A DNA stretch of 64,000 nt. It comes from Serinus canaria. Lineage: Eukaryota > Chordata > Aves > Passeriformes > Fringillidae. The notes under the pieces are model-generated. The model had not been told where the DNA came from. It did not search any database and worked only from the letters and a program-made list of their open reading frames with translations. Positions within the stretch are counted from its first letter, which is position 1. Every line of letters starts with the position of its first letter. The translations under genes were made by a program, and so were the position numbers. This document shows positions 22,401-34,755 of this stretch, piece after piece. The stretch covers positions 56,917,994 to 56,981,993 of the forward strand of contig NC_066316.1 in assembly GCF_022539315.1 (NCBI RefSeq), given 5' to 3'.

Positions 22401-25400
22401 TGTATGCAGCTTATCAAATGGATTTCAGCTTTAGAGGACTATGCGTGATGTGCAGCAAAGACTGTCCCTGCCCTTAGGAGTGAGAATATAAATCTGATGG
22501 CTGGAACCTTGTTCAGCTGAATCCTGAATCCACTTAACTCCTTAGGTCCACTGAAAATAGAATGCTGCTGAGACAATACCCTCTCAAAGGGTCCACAGGT
22601 CTGATTTTCTGAAGGCAGTAGTTCTCCTGTGAGCCTTGCAGCCTGGATGACTCCTGTGTGTGTGGATGTTGTCTGCTGGAGGAAAGGGTTACAGCTGTTG
22701 AGTGTGCCTGTGTTGTTAACCTGTGAGCTCTCTTCAGAAGAGTGCTCCAATGGGCTGTTATGTTTATATTCCTCCCGTAGCCCCTGGTGGGACACAACAT
22801 GCTTATGGACCTTATGCATCTTCACGACAAGTTCTACAGGCCCCTCCCAGGTACTGCTCTGCTGTCCCGGGCTGCTGCCTTTGCACTGGGGGTGGAACAG
22901 CAGGTGCAGTGGCAATTTATCACCACAGACACCTGCAGGGCTTAGCCAGCAGCAGGGTTGGTTGCCTCTTCTGAGTTCTAAATGGTGGAGAGGGCATTGT
23001 TGCCTGTTGTCACTTCTCTTTCCTATTACTTTGTGGCTGCATTGGATTTTCCCCAGTTTCCTGATGCCTTTCTCCACATGTGCTTTGCTTTCAGAAAGCT
23101 ATGAGGAGTTTAAAAGGAACATTCACAACCTATTTCCTGTCATCATAGACACCAAGACTGTAACAAAATCTGTGCAGAAGGTGAGATGCACAGGTTTTTT
23201 TGTTTGAAGTTTAAACTTGTGTTTCACCCAAGAAAGAGGATATGTTTCTTCAGTGCTCTATGATAATAACAGAACTGCAAACAGTTTGCAGTGTTGCCTT
23301 GGAAAGTTCTAATTTTAAATCTCATTTAACAAATTGGCAATGTAAGTAATTGAACTCACCATAAGGTCTGTTGTGGTTGGTTTTCTAATACATTCTTCTT
23401 TTATAGAAATGTCTGTTTCCTCGAGTGTCTAGTCTTGTGGAGGCATATGCAGTTTTGTGCAGGTAAGTGGTGGCCAATAGAGCTTTCAGCAATTCCTGTG
23501 TCTTCTTGGAAAGATATTTCACAGTCATCCATTTCCCGTGTTCATTCTTTCCCTCCTCTTAAATGCTTTTCAATTGGATCCTTGTCTTTCTAAATTTAGG
23601 AGCAAAGGGTTTGCACATCTTTCTTATAAAGAAATTGTGTAGTAAATAATTTGTCCTGAATCACTTCTCGCATTGAATCGCCATTATTTCATTGGTTGCA
23701 AATTTAGTTTGCATACAGCTGTACACTCATCTTGAGAATTATGTTGCTTATGCCATGTTCTGAAATGAGTAAGATGCAGTTCTTGGTGAAAATATATCCT
23801 AATTTCAAATACCTGTCCTAAGAGAGGGCTGCCCTGAGCCCAAAGCAGTAACTAAAGACAATGTTCAAGTGGAGCACATGAGTCAGTGTTGTACCTCATG
23901 AGCATAGTCATAATGTGGTAGGAGACTTACTTCACACTTCTTTTGTGATTTAATTTTTTTGCATGTCAATTTTGCTAAGGAAAGGAAAATTTTGCCTGTT
24001 TCCCATTACCCCCTAGTCCCAAGAAGGAGATGCAAAATTAATATTTTTTAAAAACAGTACTGGTATTCTGAGGGTTTGTTTATTAGCAATTTCAGACTGC
24101 ATATTCTGCTTGATTGTTCTTTGTTTTATTTCAGTCATTCCAGGGATATCTGTTTAATCTCCAGGGTTCCCCATTCAAATAGAACCATCAAGTAAACCTC
24201 TTTCCCTGCAGTTTTAGTTCTGCTTACTTTTTTTTTTTATTTTTTTAATGCAATTAGAACAAATTTGCTGCTTACAAGTTTTGAGTGAGGGAAGAGACTA
24301 AGAAAGTACTTAGAAGTTAGTTTTCAGGAAGAAAACTGGTAGATATTGCTCAAGTAAGTATTTTGGCCTGTTCCTGGAGGCCTGTCAAAGTTCACTTTAA
24401 AGTCTCCAGTCGAGAACAGTAACTTTTCTCTAACATACTGAAGAAAGACAAAAATATCACACATCCACTTGTCTTCAGCAGCAACCTGAATCCCAAAGGT
24501 CCACCATGCCCCGTTATAGCTCTTGCAAGTGGCTGCTCAAGATACGGTATGTTCTTAAGCAAATCTTCAGAGTCAGATAGATTAAAAGAGGTTTGTTGTA
24601 CTCTCTGGGTGACATACAAAACATGAGGGGTCTGCTGAATTTGCCCAGAGCTGCTGATACAGATTTTTGTCCAGACCCAGAGCCTGGGCTGCCAAGTTCT
24701 GCATGTCCCTGGTAGCTGCTGAGGGAAATGCAGGGCAGGTTTGCCTCATGCTGCTGGTGCAGACAGCATTTACACTGCTGGGCTGAACCTGACTTGGGCT
24801 GTGAAGTTAGGGGCCCTTGGAAGGGGCAAGGGGAGGTGGGAAACAGCTGTCTTAGAAGGGAAGGTAGAAGGTACTAATGGCAAAGTAGCAGGTGGCTGGT
24901 GTGCAGGGTTAAATGATGGCTGTGCAGGAGGTTGTGTCCAGGACATGATGTAATACTGGCTATGAGGCAGATGTTTTCTGGCTTCTCCTGGCAGCATTGT
25001 GTCCTGCAGCACAGGGCCTCCTGTGTTTGAAATGGTTCCCATACCATCCATAACATAGAGTTAGGTTTAGACTTTCATAAAAGTTAAATTTTTTTAATGT
25101 GCATCTTGCTAAGCTTTTCAGGCATTCATGTAACAGCTGCTTCTTTTTTGTTGTTTTAAAACACTTGCTAGAAGCAGAGACTTTTTACTGAGTATAAAGT
25201 TTTCAGGGTGAGGAATGAAACAGAGTAGAAGGGAGGGGGAAAAGAACCTTCAGAATAGTGGATCTCATGAATTAGGATTCTGCAGTGTAGTAGTTTTCAC
25301 AGCATGCTAGATGTGTTTACTTCTTCCTGATTTTGTTGGACTCTTACAGCTGAGAAGAAGTTTCCTCATGAGGCAGGCTATGATGCATTTCTCTGTGGTT

Positions 25401-27779
25401 CAGGTAAAATGTTTCTTAAAAACTCCTTCAGAGTTTGTGTTGAGATTTGGTAATCTTTTCCTTCTCTCTAAATCTATTTGATGCTAAGAAATATTTGTTT
25501 ATATGCAGGCTTGTTCTCAGTAACTTAGCTGCACTTCAATGCATTTTTGCTTTCTATGTATATAGCTGTTTCTCTAGCTTTCTTCTAATGCCACCTCATT
25601 ATTCCTTTCTCTAGTTCTTCTGATGTCAGCTCATTTGCTACTGTGCAGATCCACAGAGTGAGTAATGTTTAAGTGTTGACTGAAAATTGCATTACAAGGG
25701 ATGTTTTTCCTATGGAAAACAGTCTTCCATTTGCTATGTCTGACTTTTTGTTTCGCAGACTGGTCTTCCTTTTGGACAAAAGAAAGTGTTATTGGAAATG
25801 TCATATCCTAATTAGATTTTTATTTTATGAATCTGAAAGTAGTATTTATGTCAAAGTTTTATGTCAAAGCTGACATTTTAAAAATGAAATCAGGGGCCAT
25901 GTGATGGCTCAGAGGTTGGGAAATGACATTGTGACTTCTTTATTCTTGAACAAGCTCTCTCAAGTTCACTTCACTTGGGTAAGGGTCAAATAATTTTCCA
26001 TTAGTTTCCATTTTTGAAATCTCTGTGAATCAGTGCCTTCAGTTAAGTTCCCTTCCTTTTTCTTGCAGCTATTTGACTTGTGTAGGAAGATACTAAGATC
26101 TGAAATATCTATTCTGTCACTAGTTGAAGAGCTTGACACTGTGTAGCAGTGCAGTACTGGAGAAACAAAACTTTGTTCTCTTTTGTTTTCTGATTTAGTG
26201 GTGCAGTGGAGGCTGAGCCTTCTTTCTCGCAGTACCTCACCGTGTTAGCTGAGCATGTGAACAAAGTGAATTTCATCCGAGGTGGTGTTTCAAGCATTGT
26301 GCGTATGAATTGCAGGTCTGTGACCTGTTTGTGGGGTGCATAGGTCAGAAGGCTACTTGATAACTTCCTTAGAGGAGAGGAATCGTGCTGGGGCCCACCT
26401 TGGCAGAAATTGTTGTTGTACAAGTGATGCAGTGGACCTTTTGAAATGGCCAATGAGTTGAATTTCTGCTTTGCCAAATGGATATATTTTCTCGGTGGTA
26501 GTTGTCACAGTTTGCTTTTATGATAATATTTAGATGAATCTTGGGGCAAAAAAAAAAATTACACCAACAGCAGTATTATACAACCTGTCATTTATTTATC
26601 ATGTTCTGCATATTTTCTGATTATATTAATAGTGGCTCTATAGTATTTCCAAATTTAGATATGGCTCAATACTGTACATTTTCCAGAATTTTTCTGGGGA
26701 AGATTCTCCTTGCCGCCATCCACCTGCCTTGGTTGTTCATGTCCGAGGATGGCCAGGGCTGACCGAGGAACAGATTTACCAAGAGTTTAAGGCTCATTGT
26801 CGCTTTGATGTCAGACGGCTTTCAAAGAACCAGTTCATTCTGCTCTCCAATAAATACAAGCAGTAAGTGATCAGAAAGTCTTAACTTTCAGTCCTGTCTT
26901 CCTCTGATCCAGGCCTTTGTCCCACCCTCCCTCTGCTGTGACAGCTCTTCGATGGAAATTGCTGCCCTGAGCAGTGGGGTGCTGTAAGCAGCCTGCGGGC
27001 TGAGCTCAAGCCGTGCTTTCATTGCAGCGTCAAGCACGTCCTGCGGGATTACAGGCACCACCCTCACCTGCAGGTCTCCGTCTATCGCCACTGGAGGCAC
27101 TCGCCGAGCGTGAACTGCTTGCTGCAGTGAGTTGCGGAGCGCAGGAATAGTGCGGGCGGGGGAAGCATTCCTTTCAGGTCCGAGGCCCTGGCACAGCAGC
27201 AGCCCGCCTCGTGTTTGCAGTGTCCTCCTGCCAGCCCCTCGGAGGAGCAGGGGACTCGGAAGCAGCTGGGTGGCTGCTCCTGAACTTTCAGCCCTGGGTG
27301 ACTCGCTCATTGTTGACCCGGGAATGTTACCCCGAGGGTAACACAAAACTATGGATGTGCTGTCACAGCAGAGAGGTGGTAATCTTAATGAGCTGTAGCA
27401 CCAGCTCTAATCAGCTTGATGAGAGGGAGGCAGGATCTCAGGTGTGGGATGGATGCGGATTTTTTTCTGCAGCTGAGTTGAAAGCTTGGCAGTGGGAGAG
27501 AATTCCAGATTCAAAGTGCACCCCTCTTGTGAGGTGGTGACAGTGATGCTCATGAAGGGTAAATTTCTGCCTTGACGTGGTTTGAAAAAGAATCTAAGCT
27601 CTTAATAAACAAAAAATTAAGTACTTATAAGTAGCCTAACAGCATTTTACTATTCTATAGTAAAATGTACATATAAGTAGCCTAACAGCATTTTATTATT
27701 CTTGTCTCTTAGAATCTCTGGTATTGTGGCACTGTGGTCTCTCTTGGCCTTTGTGCTTGGAGGAGCTCGCAGCTGTTGA
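16471..27779 (+). CDS. PNLDC1: PARN-like ribonuclease PNLDC1 (piRNA 3' trimmer)
   Basis: DEDD-family 3'-5' exonuclease on the outer mitochondrial membrane that trims pre-piRNAs in the germ line. Exons: 16471-16546, 17047-17104, 17221-17294, 18222-18255, 18381-18504, 19127-19215, 19492-19598, 20991-21070, 22045-22182, 22781-22850, 23095-23180, 23407-23462, 24135-24191, 25350-25403, 25615-25657, 26199-26298, 26687-26862, 27028-27126, 27713-27779. The length is about 528 codons (human 520-531). Catalytic residues are present: ALDMEFTG (D28, E30), GHNMLMD (D270) and PHEAGYD (His and Asp). The final exon encodes a hydrophobic tail anchor, GIVALWSLLAFVLGG. Exon 13 ends in phase 2 but exon 14 needs phase 1, and the summed length is one base over a multiple of three. 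The cause may be an indel, an unseen micro-exon or different splicing. All other junctions agree. Confidence 0.93.
20680..20815 (+). repeat. Low-complexity T/G-rich tract with G10 run
   Basis: In the PNLDC1 intron before exon 8: ten consecutive G at 20686-20695, followed by T-runs, TTTTG units and a short (TG)n. Such tracts are prone to replication slippage and assembly error. Confidence 0.8.
27625..27700 (+). repeat. 46-bp offset direct repeat before PNLDC1 last exon
   Basis: The segment beginning TATAAGTAGCCTAACAGC at 27626 recurs at 27672, an offset of 46 bases, with one difference over about 29 bases. The second copy abuts the pyrimidine tract and acceptor (AG at 27711-27712) of the last PNLDC1 exon. 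Confidence 0.85.
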
Positions 27780-27861
27780 CTCTAAAGGACTACTGTAGAG
27801 ATGAGATGTGAGGAGCACTGATCATATTTCTTGTGTTTGTCCGTTCTGTTTTGTTTCATTC

Positions 27862-27867
27862 AATAAA
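27862..27867 (+). terminator. PNLDC1: PNLDC1 poly(A) signal
   Basis: AATAAA 83 bases after the PNLDC1 stop, within an A-rich stretch. Confidence 0.8.
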
Positions 27868-28570
27868 ATGAGAAAAAAGAAGAACAGAAAAAAACCCCAA
27901 AATTAATACTGTTTGAATTGTTTCCTTGGAAATGTGTTTCTTAAAGGGGATGTGTTGCTTTGCAATTTGTGGTATTTTGTAATCTGCTCAAAGCATCATC
28001 TCCTCCTGAAGGGGGAGATCATTGTTTCAGAGTCCAATTTTTTTTGGTCCTGTGCAGGTTTTTCACAGCTATTCATACCCTCAGTTTGTTCCCAGTGCCG
28101 GTGCTTGCTGCATAAAACACATTTCTGATAAAGTTCAGGAAGTTATGGAATGAAAGATGCTATTTTTAGCTTCAGTTGTAAAGCAGGGGAAATGTCACTG
28201 TTTACCAAATGAAAATGGGCAGAGTTGTTGGAGAAACCACTCTTGGGGCTCATGACAGATTCTGGTGAATAGTAGATAATTTGCAGTGCTGTCAGTGCAG
28301 TGTTGTGCACTGGTATTTTCAGTGGCAGTATAGCTGAGGTTTGGCACAGATAAATGGAATTTATCAGGTTCCAGTTTGTGGAGTATACAGAGGTCAGGTG
28401 AGTCAGCACACATTTCTGCTTGCTTCTAGTGCTCAGCATGTGAGCAGTCCTTTGTCCAAAGTAGCATGCTTTGTGGACCAGTTTCTGTTGATATAGCTGG
28501 AGTATTTGTCAATCCAGGCAATTTGGTTTTCAGAGATTTTTTTTAAATTAATCTTCTCTTCTTAAAAATA

Positions 28571-28619
28571 ACCTGTTGATCCAGGGATTCCATATGATGG
28601 AAACCCTGGATCAACAGGT
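28571..28619. repeat. Hairpin, 16+6 bp stem, 3-nt loop
   Basis: Outer arms 28571-28586 and 28604-28619 are exact reverse complements of 16 bp. After a single A-A mismatch the inner arms 28588-28593 and 28597-28602 pair for 6 bp around the loop ATG. Confidence 0.95.
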
Positions 28620-31600
28620 CATTAGTCAGACTTAATTGGATGGGGACCGTGCTCACCTAATAGACAGAATCTGCCTTTAATTGACTGTAATGTGGGAGTT
28701 GCTGCAGGGGACCACTGCGGTGTGCCTGAGGATCACATGCTCTCTGCTGCTGGGGCCTGCTGCTCTTGAGGGGAAGAGGGCAGCCCATCATCAGATGTGG
28801 TTCTTGAATTCTGCACAGCTGTGGTTTACAGTTCTTGTTTCATAAACAAGCTCTTACAAGACAAGTAACTGACTTCTTGATGACCTTTTTTATAACCCTT
28901 TAGTGATGGGGTTCTCTGTCATAGTGTTCCTTCAAGTAACAGTGTGTCTCCCTGCTTATTCTGTAATGTTAGTTTGTCTTCTAGCATCATTAGACTCCCC
29001 CCTTGTGTCAAGAAGAGCACAGGCTCTTTGTGTTGTGTAGGTTTAGGAAGATTTTCACTGGGTGTTATATACAGTAGCATGTGTTTTCACATAAAAACAT
29101 TCTTCTTGGGAAACATAATACCCATGTTCCCTGAGGTCTGGATTCAGCTAGCTGTTTAATATGTGGGGAGACAAAGCCTCACTTGCACCTAATCTTTACA
29201 GTCTGGGCATCATGAAGATACAGATGCTGTTACCTGTGAGAAACCCAGGAGTGTCTAAGAGAGCATGCACTTGGAAGGAACAAAGAAATTCTTCTGTCTT
29301 TAAATTTTGTTCCTCCCATTTTCTTCTCAGAGTGGCATACAGACACATAATGACTCAGTACCCTGCAGTGCTGTTCTCTGTCTTGGTTCACCCTCTAGAG
29401 AAGCACACTTCCCCATGGACAAAAGTAGAGATCCTCTCACCCATGTGGAGAAATAGCCCATGGGTCTTCCATTTCCAAGAGACATATACACCTCATAGCA
29501 ATGTGGTGTAGAGACTTGATTTTCCTGCTTTAGAGCTGGGAGAAATGACAATTGCTGTAGAACTACTAGATATTCCTAGTATAAATCAGTTAAGTTTACA
29601 TGCAGAGTAAAAACATTAAGAGATCAGAGTGAGTTAAGTATGTTCTGATCTTCCAAGGGCAGACTTCACAGAAACAAGTTGCCTTCTCTGATAATCAAGG
29701 CTCTCTTGCTGCTTAGAGCCTGTTGAAGGGCTCATTGAGACGTACTGGCAGTCATTTCCAATGAAATGTGTTACCTGGGGGCTAGTCAAACAAATCAGAG
29801 CAGAGACATTTGGCCCTGGGAACAGACCTGCAAGTTTTTCTGAGCTGCTGTCGATCAAGGCACAATCTGAATACATCAATCTGGCCATTTCAACCTCAGC
29901 CCTCGCTTTTGATTCAGACTAGAGAATTCTTACTAATTGAACTTGGAGGTATACAAAGTTTTTCAGGTTATACCTGTTCTTGCCTGTCTCCTGCAAGAAG
30001 GAGATAATTTAGACAGTAGGAGATAATTTAGATTCTTGTGAGGCCAATTCATGGTGGTGCAACCTGACTTGTGACTCTGGCCCTGAAGAGATCCATGTCA
30101 GAGCTTCTGAGTTGTTCTGAGGGCTGGCAGTTAAGAAAATCAAACCTGTCTCCCTTAGACAGTGGTAAAACCACAGCAGAATCCCTAGCAGCAGTTACAG
30201 CACACCTGCCTTCTTAGTTCTCTGAGAAAATTGTACTTCAGCTGCAAGGCTTGAAAGGATAATTCCAACCCTCAATAAAAAAAATGTTAAAATTCAAGTT
30301 GTGAAGGTGTATGCTAAAAATAGAGCCCTGCAAATGGAACACTGCAGATCAAAATATATTTATTTACAAGAACAATTTCATTTTTGATTCAATGACTTTT
30401 TTTGATGTGTTCAAGATTAAATACGTGGGTTTTGGTATTACATCTCCATTCCAATGAGAAGGCATGGAAAAGGCAGAACTATCTCTAAATATTCTCTGTT
30501 CTTGCTGCTGCTCATGGCTTCAGTGGTAATAGGCCAGATTCCCACTGGCACTGGAGGACAGGAGAGCAGGATTTACCTCTCTGAAAAGATACTTTTTCCA
30601 TATAGAAGAAAATATTTTACAGTTATGTGTTTTCAAATGGTGTGAACCAACAGTTCTTCACAGTATGTTTTCATTCAAAACACATCATAGTGGAAAACCT
30701 TGGAATGGCAAGGTTGGATGTCTTTCTGGATAAGCAATGTGCAACAGCCTGGTGCCAAGTGCCAGGAGTGCTCAGCCCCATGGTGGGAGGTTCCCTCAAG
30801 CCAGAACAGCTTTGGCTGTACTGCAGCACCACAGCTGGGTCAGAACTTTGTGCTGATGAAGAGACTGATGGAGTTTCCATATGCCTTAGACATGGGAAAA
30901 CCCTGCTGTGCAACTGCTCTGTTAACACATTTTTGTGGTGTTCTTTTATATGCAGCAACAAGTCTGACTTTTATTTTCTGGTTTTTATCTCCCTTTTTCC
31001 CATGGCTTTTCCCAACAGCCGCTCTCCACTGGTTGCTGTAGTCCCAGCACTGGAGAAGCCCCCAGGAAGGCTGAGTGGAAGGGCAGTGCATGAAATGCCA
31101 TGGGTGTGTTTCTTTCAACAACCCTTATGCTTGAGGAAAAGGGGCTGATTGTACCCAGTCAGACACAAGGCACCCTTGGAAGGGGAATGCTGCATCAGCC
31201 CAGTGCCATCTGAAAGGCTTCTCTGAAAAGGCCATACAGAGCAGCAGTGCTGGGGGGAGCCCAGACCTCTGATGCCTCGGTCTGCTGGAGGTGTGGCATG
31301 GCTGACACCGTGCTGGCTGTCCTGCAGAGCTGTCACCACATCCCCAGGAGCGCAGGTGGAGAGTGACCCCTGTGTTAGTGCTGTGTTACAAGAGCTGTGG
31401 CTGAGTAGTGGGGAGGGAAGCAGGGCCTGTCCCTCCAGAGACAGGTGGAGCTCATGGCACAGAAGATGGCCAAGGATTGCTGTGGTGCATGGACTGGAAG
31501 GAGAGTGTTTGTGGGCAGAAGCCGTGAAAAGATTTTTTCCAGAGGCCCCCGAGGAGCTGTGAGATTTTTGTAAGGCAGGAGACCATGAAAAGTAGAGAAG

Positions 31601-33570
31601 AGTTGTACTAGTCAGGATGCATGGAGGATGAGGGAGAGTTTATGCCCAATGTCTCACTTCATGCTTTCTCTTGCTGCAGAAACTACCTTGTTCAGTCTTG
31701 GGGTTTTAACTAGTTTTAACAAAACCAGTGCTTAAGTGTTATGGGAGTGCCTTTGGGCTTCCCTTCTGGGAAGGATCTTGGCACAGTCCCCTCTCTGAGT
31801 GGTACCTGGGCTGGGGTTGCTCCCTTTTAACCACAGAAAACGGTATGCAGAAACACTCCCACCTGGCATTTAGACCCCTGCCCTGCCCCTTGGCCAGGGG
31901 AATGAGACTCATATCCTCAGAGAAAGTGGATTCAAATCCCATCAGCATCCTAACAAGCAGGTGAGTAGTTGAATCCTCTTGGACTTTCTTCCCAGCCAAA
32001 TGAGCATATAAACAGACAGATGTTTCACAAATGTAAGATGGAGATGGGACTCCTGCACCACTTCCTCCCCATGCAGGACAGCTAAAGACCCCCTCCAGAC
32101 TCAGAAGAAATTGGCACTCATTCTCCTGTTTCTGGAGATGGCTCCGTTAATCCATTGTCCTTCTGTGGTCATGCTTTAAAAGAAGATGGCAGCAGCAAGT
32201 GTGTTGGCAAGGAGCCTCATGTCATTAATGTAAGTTAGGCTGGCTTTTAAAATATCTGTGGGATGGAAATCTGTGAAAGGTAATAACCACTATGCAGGGG
32301 AGACACATGATGCCCTGGCAGAAACACATCCCGTTAAAAAGGAAAATAAAAAAGAGTGCTATTTAAAACTTAAAGACAGCTTATTAAACATAAGGTGCAC
32401 ACAAATTAAAGAACTCCTCAAGTACTATAAAGTTTGAACCTGGTCCACCCATGAACACTCCTGGAGTTTACCTAGGTTTATAAGCAGTGGAAGAGTAATC
32501 TGCAATCCTCTTTTTGAATTTTGAAGTAATACAAACTATTTTATTGGCCCATAAAACTTGCCACTAGTGTTTGGACAGATCTGTAACATGTTCTGACCTT
32601 GCTTGAAAAGGTGCTGTTAGAAATTCCTGCTTTGCCTCCAGCTTTTGGTTAACAGAGGTACAGCTGTCTTAATTTCTCACCACTTAACAAGATGCTTGCT
32701 TACAAGTGCAGCCAGCCTAACCAAAACAGGCAGTCATTCACTCACTCTGGAACTCATCTGTCCTGTACATGAAACTGCACTACTGACTTTGCCATTCCTA
32801 CATAAGTGTGAGGATTTGCAAACCCACAGGCTCCCACAGCTGCCTGCAGTGCTCAAAATTTGCCCCCTCCCCTGGGATGCAGGACAGAAGCAGCTTGATG
32901 TAATTGTTCCACAGGGCCACTGGGTCATGGGAAGCAGTGCCACAGGAGACATGCTGAGCTCCTGGTCCTCCCTTGGGGTCCCTCAGCCTCCAGAAGCTGG
33001 GCAGTCTCCAGGGGATGGACTGGGTCTGGTTGCCCAGTGTGGGGTGTCTGGGGGCTCTCTGCAGCCAGAGGCACCCCTGTGAGGGGGGATGATCTTGCTC
33101 CATGGCTTGCATTGATAAATGTCCTAAATGTACCATAACACAAGAGTACTGCAGGTCGATGGGGGAACAGAACTGCAACCAGAGCTCTTCCCAGTTCCAC
33201 AGACACCTGTCACCATCTTTAGACTCCCAAGCACTTGCACAGTCCAGCTGGCACCTCTGATTCTACATCTGCTCCCTACTGAACTTTCCTTCCTTTACTT
33301 GCATGCTTCCAGTAGTGTCACTGCTAAAGGAGGCACCTGGAGGAACAAATCGTGCCTGTCAGTGGCTGCTGGCTCATGGAGGGCTCAAATCCAGCGGGAG
33401 GCAGGGCTGTGGCTTCACAAAGCACCGCCCCATCCCCTTGCTGCCAGCAGCTCCCGAGGAAGATGTGGTTGCCTGTCAGCTATTTCTATGAGTATTTGTG
33501 CTAGAGCAGTGCCATGAGCTCCTGGCACACATGCCAGGATTGCTGCTGGGGCAAGAGGACCCTGACCCTG

Positions 33571-33710
33571 AGACTGGCTCTGCTGGTCAGAGCATGGTAC
33601 TGATAACACAGAGCCTGTGGGTTCAGTCCCTGTGCGGGATACTTGCTTGAGAGTGGACTCGATGATCCTTGTGGATTCCTTCCAACTCAGAATATTCTGT
33701 GAATCTGTGA
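33571..33710 (+). mobile_element. tRNA-Ile-derived SINE with CR1-like tail (TguSINE1-like)
   Basis: Second copy of the element at 414-556 and better preserved in its promoter. It has an A-box-like TGGCTCTGCTGG, then AGAGCATGGTACTGATAACA, a B-box GGTTCAGTCCC, and the CR1-type tail GATGATCCTTGTGGATTCC ending in TCTGTGAATCTGTGA. The two copies differ enough to be independent old insertions. Confidence 0.85.
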
Positions 33711-34680
33711 ACCCTGGTTGCCCCTTCTTGCAGCTTTTGGCCCTCACCAAATTCCTGGAGAAGCAAGCACAGGAGAGAGATGGGCTTTGCTACTCAGCAA
33801 GGAAGAGGGACTGGGAGAAAAAGTTGGATTTGGAGAAAACAGGCAGGAATAGATGACTGGGAGGTGGAGGTGATGTGAAAGTCTTTGCTAATGATGACCT
33901 GCAGGGAGAAAACAGTCTTTAAACTGGAGATTTCAGCACTTCAGCTGCACATGAGTTTCTCCTCACTGAAGGTTACCACTTCTCTCAGGGTTTTGCACAT
34001 TGACCCTCTAATCTGCCACATTCACCACAAATCCCACCAGAGATGGGCAAGAGGGCTGGAGCAATGGATGTGGATGTGTGGACCTGCCAACCTACAGGAA
34101 GGGTCAGTGTATCTTTCCTGCAACTCTGAAGTTTGGAAATGAATGTAGCTTCCTCTGTAAGTATGGATTTCCCCTGACACCAACACTTTTTCTAGTGTAG
34201 GGATGGTGCTGGCTCTGTGTTCACAGGTCTCATTGTAGGCAGGTGTCCCAGAAAGCTGAATAGATCCAAGGTTGCCCTACTCTGCACATAGCTTGTCACA
34301 GGTGCAGGAACCAGCCTGGACTAGTGCCAGTGCCCTATGTGCTGGAGCTGGCTTCTCTACCCCTTTTAGTCTGCTCAACTGGCTTGTTCAGTTGGGGCAG
34401 AGCCTGGGAGGAACTTTCCTTTGAATCACTCTGGCAAGGACCCTGTGTGATTTTAATATTCTAGCCTGCGGCAGGGTGCCTACCTGGTAGGGTGGATTAA
34501 ACATTCCTTCCTTCACTCCTTATTCCTGCAATACCCAAGCATCAGCTTCCTGTTCTGTAGCCACTTGTGCTTCACTTTTGAGATGTGAAATGCTGTATCT
34601 TATTTAAGTTTAAAAGATTTTGTGGGTTTGGGTGTTTTTCCAAGAAATCCCAAATTCATTGACAAATAGAGTTTTCACCA

Positions 34681-34755
34681 CAAAAAAAAAAAAAAAACCC
34701 ACAAAAAACCACCCCCCAACAACAACAACAAACAAACAAACAAACAAACAAAAAC
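34681..34755. repeat. A-rich / (CAAA)n simple repeat
   Basis: A poly(A) run of about 16, then CAACAA units and several CAAA units. Low complexity. Confidence 0.85.

Noticed and set aside
22439..23207. Frames of 212 and 192 codons in PNLDC1 introns 9-10
   Set aside because: They run over introns and exons 10 and 11 out of the proven reading frame, on opposite strands, with no family resemblance.
30627..33517. Several 90-170 codon frames between PNLDC1 and MAS1 as possible novel genes
   Set aside because: They overlap on both strands and show no domain or signal-peptide logic. The lengths are within chance for the composition.
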